NCBI GenBank assembly: GCA_964511945.1
Contig: CAZEHO010000045.1
Coordinates: 1-19,382, forward strand
Direction of reading: 5' to 3'
Length of the DNA stretch: 19,382 bases
From: CAZEHO01 sp964511945
Lineage (GTDB): Bacteria; Actinomycetota; Acidimicrobiia; Spongiisociales; UBA11373
In this document: piece after piece, positions 15,905-19,382 of the stretch
Layout of the letters: each line of letters starts with the position of its first letter
How positions within the stretch are numbered: position 1 is the stretch's first letter
Translations under genes and position numbers: made by a program
Notes under the pieces: model-generated
Told to the model about the DNA's origin: nothing
The model's database searches: none
Seen by the model: the letters and a program-made list of their open reading frames with translations, nothing else

Positions 15905-17263
15905 CTACGGCCAGACCCCCCTTTCGGTGACGGTCTGGCGGCAGCGGCTCACCGCGATCAGCGTTGCGGCAATCCGCATGTCGGGTTTGCGGGGTGGTGC
16001 TTCGTCCGGCCGGACCTTGGCCCATCGATCGACGTACTCCTGGTAGGTGTCGGCCAACTCGGCCTGGCGAGCGACGACCTCTTCGGTGGCCCGGTTCATC
16101 TTCTTGCGGAGCCGGGCGTTGACGGCCTCCTCCGTCCACTGTTCGTTCTGGAGGTTCTGTACCCACTCCAGATACGACACCACGACCCCGCCGGCATTCG
16201 CCAGGATGTCGGGAATCACGTGAGTGCCTTTGCTGGCGAGGATCGCATCGGCATCCGGGGTAGTTGGCCCATTGGCGGCTTCGGCGATCAGCCGAGCCTT
16301 GACCCGATCTGCATTCTCGCCAGTGATCTGGTTCTCCAGCGCTGCTGGGATGAGGATGTCGCACTCGAGCTCCAGGATCGCGCGCGGCTCCAGGTTCGTG
16401 GTTCCCTTGGCGCCCAGCACCGTGCCGGTTTCCCGTTTGTGCGCCTCAACCGCCGGCAGATCCAACCCGTCTGGGTTGTAGACCCCACCCTGGGAGTCCG
16501 ACACCGCAACGACGGTCGCGCCCATCTCCTGGAAGATGAACGAGGCATGCCGCCCGGCGTTGCCGAACCCCTGCACCGCAACGGTCAGGCCTTCGACGTT
16601 CTCGACTCCGGGCATGCCACCGATGGCCAGGAAATGCTCCACCGAGTAGGCAACACCCTGCGCCGTGGCAGTGGCCCGTCCCGGGATGCCACCGATGTCG
16701 AGCGGTTTGCCGGTGACGACCGGGAGGTTGTTGCGCCCGGGATGCATCATGTCGTAGGTGTCGTAGATCCACGCCATGGTCTGGGCGTTGGTGTACACGT
16801 CGGGGGCCGGGATATCGATGTGCGGGCCGATGTTGTCGCCCAAGGCAGCGACGAAACGGCGGGTGATCCGGCGCTTCTCCTCCGCGGACAGTGAGGGCGG
16901 GTCGCACTCGACGCCACCCTTGGCACCGCCGAAGGGAATGTCCAACAGGGCGCACTTCCACGTCATCCAGGTCGCCAGCGCTTTCACCTCATCGGCGTCG
17001 ACCTGGGGATGGAACCGGATGCCGCCCTTGCCGGGCCCACGGGCGGTGTTGTGCAACACCCGATAGCCCCTGAAGGTGTGGACGTATCCGTCGTCCATGA
17101 CGACGGGCATCGACACCGACACCACGCGCTCAGGTTCGAACAACCACTCCGAGATGCCACGCCAACCATGCAGGTCGTCGGCGAACGGGACTGCCTCCAT
17201 GAACTGATGACGGCAGATGTTGTGCGGATTGAGGTCTTCATTGACCTCAGGAACGACGGTCAT
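15905..17263 (-). CDS. gdh: Glutamate dehydrogenase (Glu/Leu/Phe/Val dehydrogenase family)
   Basis: This 452-residue cytoplasmic enzyme interconverts glutamate and 2-oxoglutarate plus ammonia, linking carbon and nitrogen metabolism. Substrate and catalytic residues are in place: GPGKGGIRFHP (Lys79), WMTWKCALLDIPFGGAKGGV (Lys103; catalytic Lys115) and IPAPDVYTN (Asp155). The dinucleotide fold is shown by VAVQGFGNAG (228-237) with AVSDSQGGVYNPDGLD after it. The C-terminus MRIAATLIAVSRC...GVWP is the normal family end, so the palindrome beside it has not truncated the gene. The ATG at 17263 is chosen because GGAGGGG lies 5 nt upstream; GTG starts further up have none. Asp256 after the second strand would favour NAD over NADP, but this is a weak hint. 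Confidence 0.95.
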   Translation of the reverse strand: MTVVPEVNEDLNPHNICRHQFMEAVPFADDLHGWRGISEWLFEPERVVSVSMPVVMDDGYVHTFRGYRVLHNTARGPGKGGIRFHPQVDADEVKALATWMTWKCALLDIPFGGAKGGVECDPPSLSAEEKRRITRRFVAALGDNIGPHIDIPAPDVYTNAQTMAWIYDTYDMMHPGRNNLPVVTGKPLDIGGIPGRATATAQGVAYSVEHFLAIGGMPGVENVEGLTVAVQGFGNAGRHASFIFQEMGATVVAVSDSQGGVYNPDGLDLPAVEAHKRETGTVLGAKGTTNLEPRAILELECDILIPAALENQITGENADRVKARLIAEAANGPTTPDADAILASKGTHVIPDILANAGGVVVSYLEWVQNLQNEQWTEEAVNARLRKKMNRATEEVVARQAELADTYQEYVDRWAKVRPDEAPPRKPDMRIAATLIAVSRCRQTVTERGVWP

Positions 17264-17268
17264 GTGAT

Positions 17269-17275
17269 CCCCTCC
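17269..17275 (-). promoter_or_regulatory. Ribosome binding site of gdh
   Basis: GGAGGGG on the minus strand, 5 nt before the ATG at 17263, is the strongest site in the window and fixes the gdh start. Confidence 0.75.
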
Positions 17276-17423
17276 GGGAACCGGTAATACCACCGCGTAT
17301 CGTCATGCGCGGGATGGGTCTGACGTTAGGGCCGAAGTGCTCCGCACATCCGGCATTTGGGCCGAGTCGATCGGCAGGGGGCACTAGGCATTACCCCGTC
17401 CGGCAGAGGCATTGGGCGGTGTG

Positions 17424-17429
17424 TACCCT
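17424..17429 (+). promoter_or_regulatory. Candidate -10 box giving a leaderless lipoprotein mRNA
   Basis: TACCCT fits TAnnnT and ends 10 nt before the ATG at 17440. There is no purine-rich ribosome site in the intervening TCCCACCCCCA. This is the arrangement of leaderless transcripts, which are common in Actinomycetota. No clear -35 box is seen. Confidence 0.45.
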
Positions 17430-17439
17430 CCCACCCCCA

Positions 17440-17979
17440 ATGCCGCCCCGTTTCCATCCTCTGATCCTGCTCGGTTTGATCGCGCTGGTTATCGCGGCGT
17501 GCTCGGGCGAGGATGCCGCCTCGCCGACGACGGGTGCATCAACGACGGCTGGTGCGTCGACGACCGCCACTCCGTCCGCACCGTTGACACTGGAGGTGCG
17601 TGCGGTCGTCGGGCGGCAGGCGACCGTTGACGTGATGATCACCAACACGGGCACGGAGACGCGCAGGCTGGTCCGCCCCTTCGTGACTCCGCTGTTTGTT
17701 GTCTTCTCGGTCTTCGACGACGCCGGCCGGAAGGTTCCGTTCGACGGTCCCAGGCCCCGGCTGGAGCCGCTCGTCGAATCAGACATTGTGGAACTGGCGC
17801 CCGGTGAGGTCACCTCTGCACGCTTCGACCTCAGCGAGTACTTCGTGCTACCCGGCGGTCAGTTGACGGTGTCTGCGGAGTACCGGGCCCGCGCCGTTCA
17901 CCACGACGGGCTCGCCGAAACGATTGATCCAGATGATCCGATCATCTCGGACACAGTGACGATCGAGGTGGGGGCATGA
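17440..17979 (+). CDS. Lipoprotein with a beta-sandwich domain resembling the M35 (deuterolysin) N-terminal domain
   Basis: This 179-residue protein has a lipoprotein signal peptide (1-20) with lipobox IAAC (Cys21), so it is exported and lipid-anchored. A Ser/Thr/Ala linker (22-47) is followed by one beta-rich domain (48-179). Its pattern is VDVMITNTGTETRRLVRPF, then FVVFSVFDDAGRKVPFDG, then ELAPGEVTSARFDLSEYFVL and GGQLTVSAEYRA. From memory this resembles the domain preceding the catalytic part of deuterolysin-type metallopeptidases; I could not search for it. The ATG at 17440 is chosen because it begins the signal peptide, while the open frame upstream is not signal-like. The gene overlaps the next by ATGA, and the next gene carries an HExxH motif, so the two may form a protease and its prodomain or inhibitor. 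Confidence 0.82.
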   Translation: MPPRFHPLILLGLIALVIAACSGEDAASPTTGASTTAGASTTATPSAPLTLEVRAVVGRQATVDVMITNTGTETRRLVRPFVTPLFVVFSVFDDAGRKVPFDGPRPRLEPLVESDIVELAPGEVTSARFDLSEYFVLPGGQLTVSAEYRARAVHHDGLAETIDPDDPIISDTVTIEVGA

Positions 17980-19304
17980 TCCGCCGCCTGCTCACGGTCG
18001 TCGGGTTCGTCCTCGGCCTGTTCATGATGGGCACTCTCGAGGCTCGGGCCAACGTCGTCTTCACCGACGGTGCACAGAAGGAGTTCGGGATCGATGCCGA
18101 CGGCATGCCGACCGGATCCGGATCGGGGGTCGTCGCAACCGGATGGGAGTACTTCTGGGGAGCACCCGAGGGCCAGCGGATATTCACCTACCTGGAGCAG
18201 AGCGACGTCGAGGTGATCGTCGATGTGCTTCCTCCCGACCAGGTTGGCTCGGGGGAATCGGCCGGGAGGGTATACGGGACGGAGAAGGTCGAGGAGCGCG
18301 ACCCCTCCGGGAAGCCGACCAAGATCCGCATCAAGATCCGCAGTGAACGCACCGGTGGTGCCGAGAACCTGGCCGACACGATCTGGCACGAGTTCCGCCA
18401 CGCCGAGATCGATTTCCAGGGCGAACACCACGAACACGACGAGTTGGATGGGGAGGACTCGGAGCCGAACGAGCGCTTTCGTATGGACGTGGAGCGGGTG
18501 AAGGAACGCATCGAAGCGCAGCAGGTGGATCCCGATCCGCCGACCCCGCTGTACGACAGTCTGCGGGATCGGGCGACCGGGGAGGAGCTCCGGACCTCGG
18601 CTTGGCTCCTCGGAGACATCCTCGAGGACATTCGCGACAGTATTTCCTTCAACCAGCCGGCCCTACGGGCGACGTACATCGACCTCGAGACGTATGGCGC
18701 GGCGAAATACGGATACGACCTGTCGGACGTGACGGTCACCTTCAATGAGTCGATCGTCGAGTGTGGCGATGAATCGGACTACCACATCGTGGTGTGCTCG
18801 GAGGCGGGGGTTCTCGACATGCCCGCCGGTGATGTAGGGCTGTTTGTGATGGAGCTTGCAGGTGACATTCCCCTCGCGGGAGGGGAGCATTCGTTGATCT
18901 ACTCCGTGGTCCTCGACTCGGACCGGGACCCGGCAAACGACTGGGTGTTCATGCCGCCGTTCGATTGGGACTTCTTCCAAGGCACTGATCGCTGGTACCA
19001 ACTGATCTATGACCACATATCGGATGAATGGTCGCTGACGGTGACGCAACTGACGGCGAACGGCGAGATCCCGGAGGTCGTCGAGGCGTCGACGGTGCGT
19101 GCCGTCGTCGAGGGCGATGTGGTCGCGGTCTTCATCTCGATGGAGGAGTTCGCCGCCGATGACCCGGCGTTCCGGTTCTCGGCGTTTGGTCACGACGGAT
19201 TCTTCACCGAGTCCACCCGTGGCGGTGATGTCTCGGGGTCAGATCCCACGGAGCCGCCGATTCCGATCGGTGCCGAGGTATTCGAGGCGTCACCGCAGGA
19301 GTGA
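17976..19304 (+). CDS. Exported protein with HExxH zincin motif, family unknown
   Basis: This 442-residue protein starts with an ATG overlapping the lipoprotein stop by 4 bp. It has a signal peptide (1-26, cut near EARA/NVV). In the N-terminal part, DTIWHEFRHAEID contains HEFRH (H138-E139-x-x-H142), the zinc-metallopeptidase motif on a helix, followed by an unusually His/Glu/Asp-rich stretch HHEHDELDGED (151-161) that could supply a third ligand. Residues 250-435 look like one or two beta-sandwich domains, including SLIYSVVLDSDRDPAND and FFQGTDRWYQLIYDH. I see neither the GTxDxxYG third-ligand motif of aspzincins nor a met-zincin HExxHxxGxxH. It may be a new kind of peptidase, or a non-enzyme with a chance HExxH. 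The stop lies 34 bp before the tRNA gene. Confidence 0.8.
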   Translation: MIRRLLTVVGFVLGLFMMGTLEARANVVFTDGAQKEFGIDADGMPTGSGSGVVATGWEYFWGAPEGQRIFTYLEQSDVEVIVDVLPPDQVGSGESAGRVYGTEKVEERDPSGKPTKIRIKIRSERTGGAENLADTIWHEFRHAEIDFQGEHHEHDELDGEDSEPNERFRMDVERVKERIEAQQVDPDPPTPLYDSLRDRATGEELRTSAWLLGDILEDIRDSISFNQPALRATYIDLETYGAAKYGYDLSDVTVTFNESIVECGDESDYHIVVCSEAGVLDMPAGDVGLFVMELAGDIPLAGGEHSLIYSVVLDSDRDPANDWVFMPPFDWDFFQGTDRWYQLIYDHISDEWSLTVTQLTANGEIPEVVEASTVRAVVEGDVVAVFISMEEFAADDPAFRFSAFGHDGFFTESTRGGDVSGSDPTEPPIPIGAEVFEASPQE

Positions 19305-19323
19305 GTGGGCGGGATCGGCGCGG

Positions 19324-19329
19324 TACCCT
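19324..19329 (+). promoter_or_regulatory. Candidate -10 box of tRNA-Val
   Basis: TACCCT, the same hexamer as before the lipoprotein gene and again after GT, ends 9 nt before the first tRNA base. The spacing suits transcription starting just upstream of the tRNA. No clear -35 box is seen. Confidence 0.45.
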
Positions 19330-19338
19330 TCCGCCGAC

Positions 19339-19382
19339 GGGCGCTTAGCTCAGGTGGCGAGAGCGCTTCCCTTACAAGGAAG
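19339..19382 (+). tRNA. tRNA-Val(TAC), 5' part, cut by the window edge
   Basis: The acceptor 5' strand is GGGCGCT (19339-19345), followed by TA. The D stem is GCTC/GAGC (19348-19351 with 19361-19364). The anticodon stem is CTTCC/GGAAG (19366-19370 with 19378-19382) around the loop CTTACAA. The anticodon TAC (19373-19375) reads GUA valine codons. The variable loop, T arm and 3' acceptor strand lie beyond the window. Confidence 0.93.

Noticed and set aside
17388..17400. GGGGCACTAGGCA, an exact 13-bp copy of 15888-15900 at the right end of the palindrome, considered as a second MITE end
   Set aside because: One such match is within chance for a 19-kb GC-rich window; the candidate partner end at 17336-17348 matches poorly. 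A genome search could revive it.

Overview
This window is GC-rich, densely packed bacterial DNA with GTG and probably TTG starts, short Thr/Pro-rich linkers in exported proteins, and TAnnnT-type -10 boxes close to start codons. These traits, together with an adjacent transaldolase / phosphoglucose-isomerase pair, point to Actinomycetota. The style of the proteins (Thr-rich linkers, W/Cys-rich propellers, large PAS kinases) suggests class Acidimicrobiia, but that placement is an inference and no rRNA is present to confirm it.

Layout. (1) 202-3515, minus strand: a small ECF-like sigma factor overlaps by 4 bp a 905-residue single-pass membrane protein with two predicted extracytoplasmic beta-propellers. 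The first propeller has seven regularly spaced C-x4-C pairs. (2) 3669-3941, plus: a 90-residue acidic protein with a Cys cluster, divergent from the sigma gene. The shared intergenic region carries three TTGACC hexamers about 27-28 bp apart on the minus strand. (3) 4140-7736, minus: a membrane-anchored YceI-like protein, transaldolase and glucose-6-phosphate isomerase. The last two overlap by 8 bp, in the order seen in known tal-pgi fusion proteins. (4) 7902-12761, plus: a 1619-residue hybrid sensor kinase (membrane segments, five PAS, GAF, HisKA, HATPase, two receiver domains, HPt-like tail). One receiver and the HPt-like tail lack their phospho-accepting residues. It meets a minus-strand HIT hydrolase gene tail to tail, with overlapping stop codons. 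(5) 13258-15734, plus: a Tat/Sec-exported protein with 24 uninterrupted RTX nonapeptides, a peptidoglycan-binding domain and a lysozyme-like domain, followed 2 nt later by an unrecognised Trp-rich protein. (6) 15731-15897: a 167-bp imperfect palindrome with matched ends flanked by TA, a MITE-like element lying exactly between two convergent genes. (7) 15905-17263, minus: glutamate dehydrogenase. (8) 17440-19304, plus: a lipoprotein and an exported HEFRH (zincin-motif) protein, overlapping by 4 bp. (9) 19339-19382: the 5' part of a tRNA-Val(TAC), cut by the window edge.

Functionally, the window mixes central metabolism (transaldolase, Pgi, Gdh), surface sensing or signalling (sigma/propeller pair, hybrid kinase) and cell-surface enzymes (RTX-lysozyme, zincin pair). 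No gene-free stretch exceeds about 200 bp. The least explained parts are the sigma/two-propeller unit, the RTX-PG-lysozyme protein with its partner, the lipoprotein/HEFRH pair, and the palindromic element.
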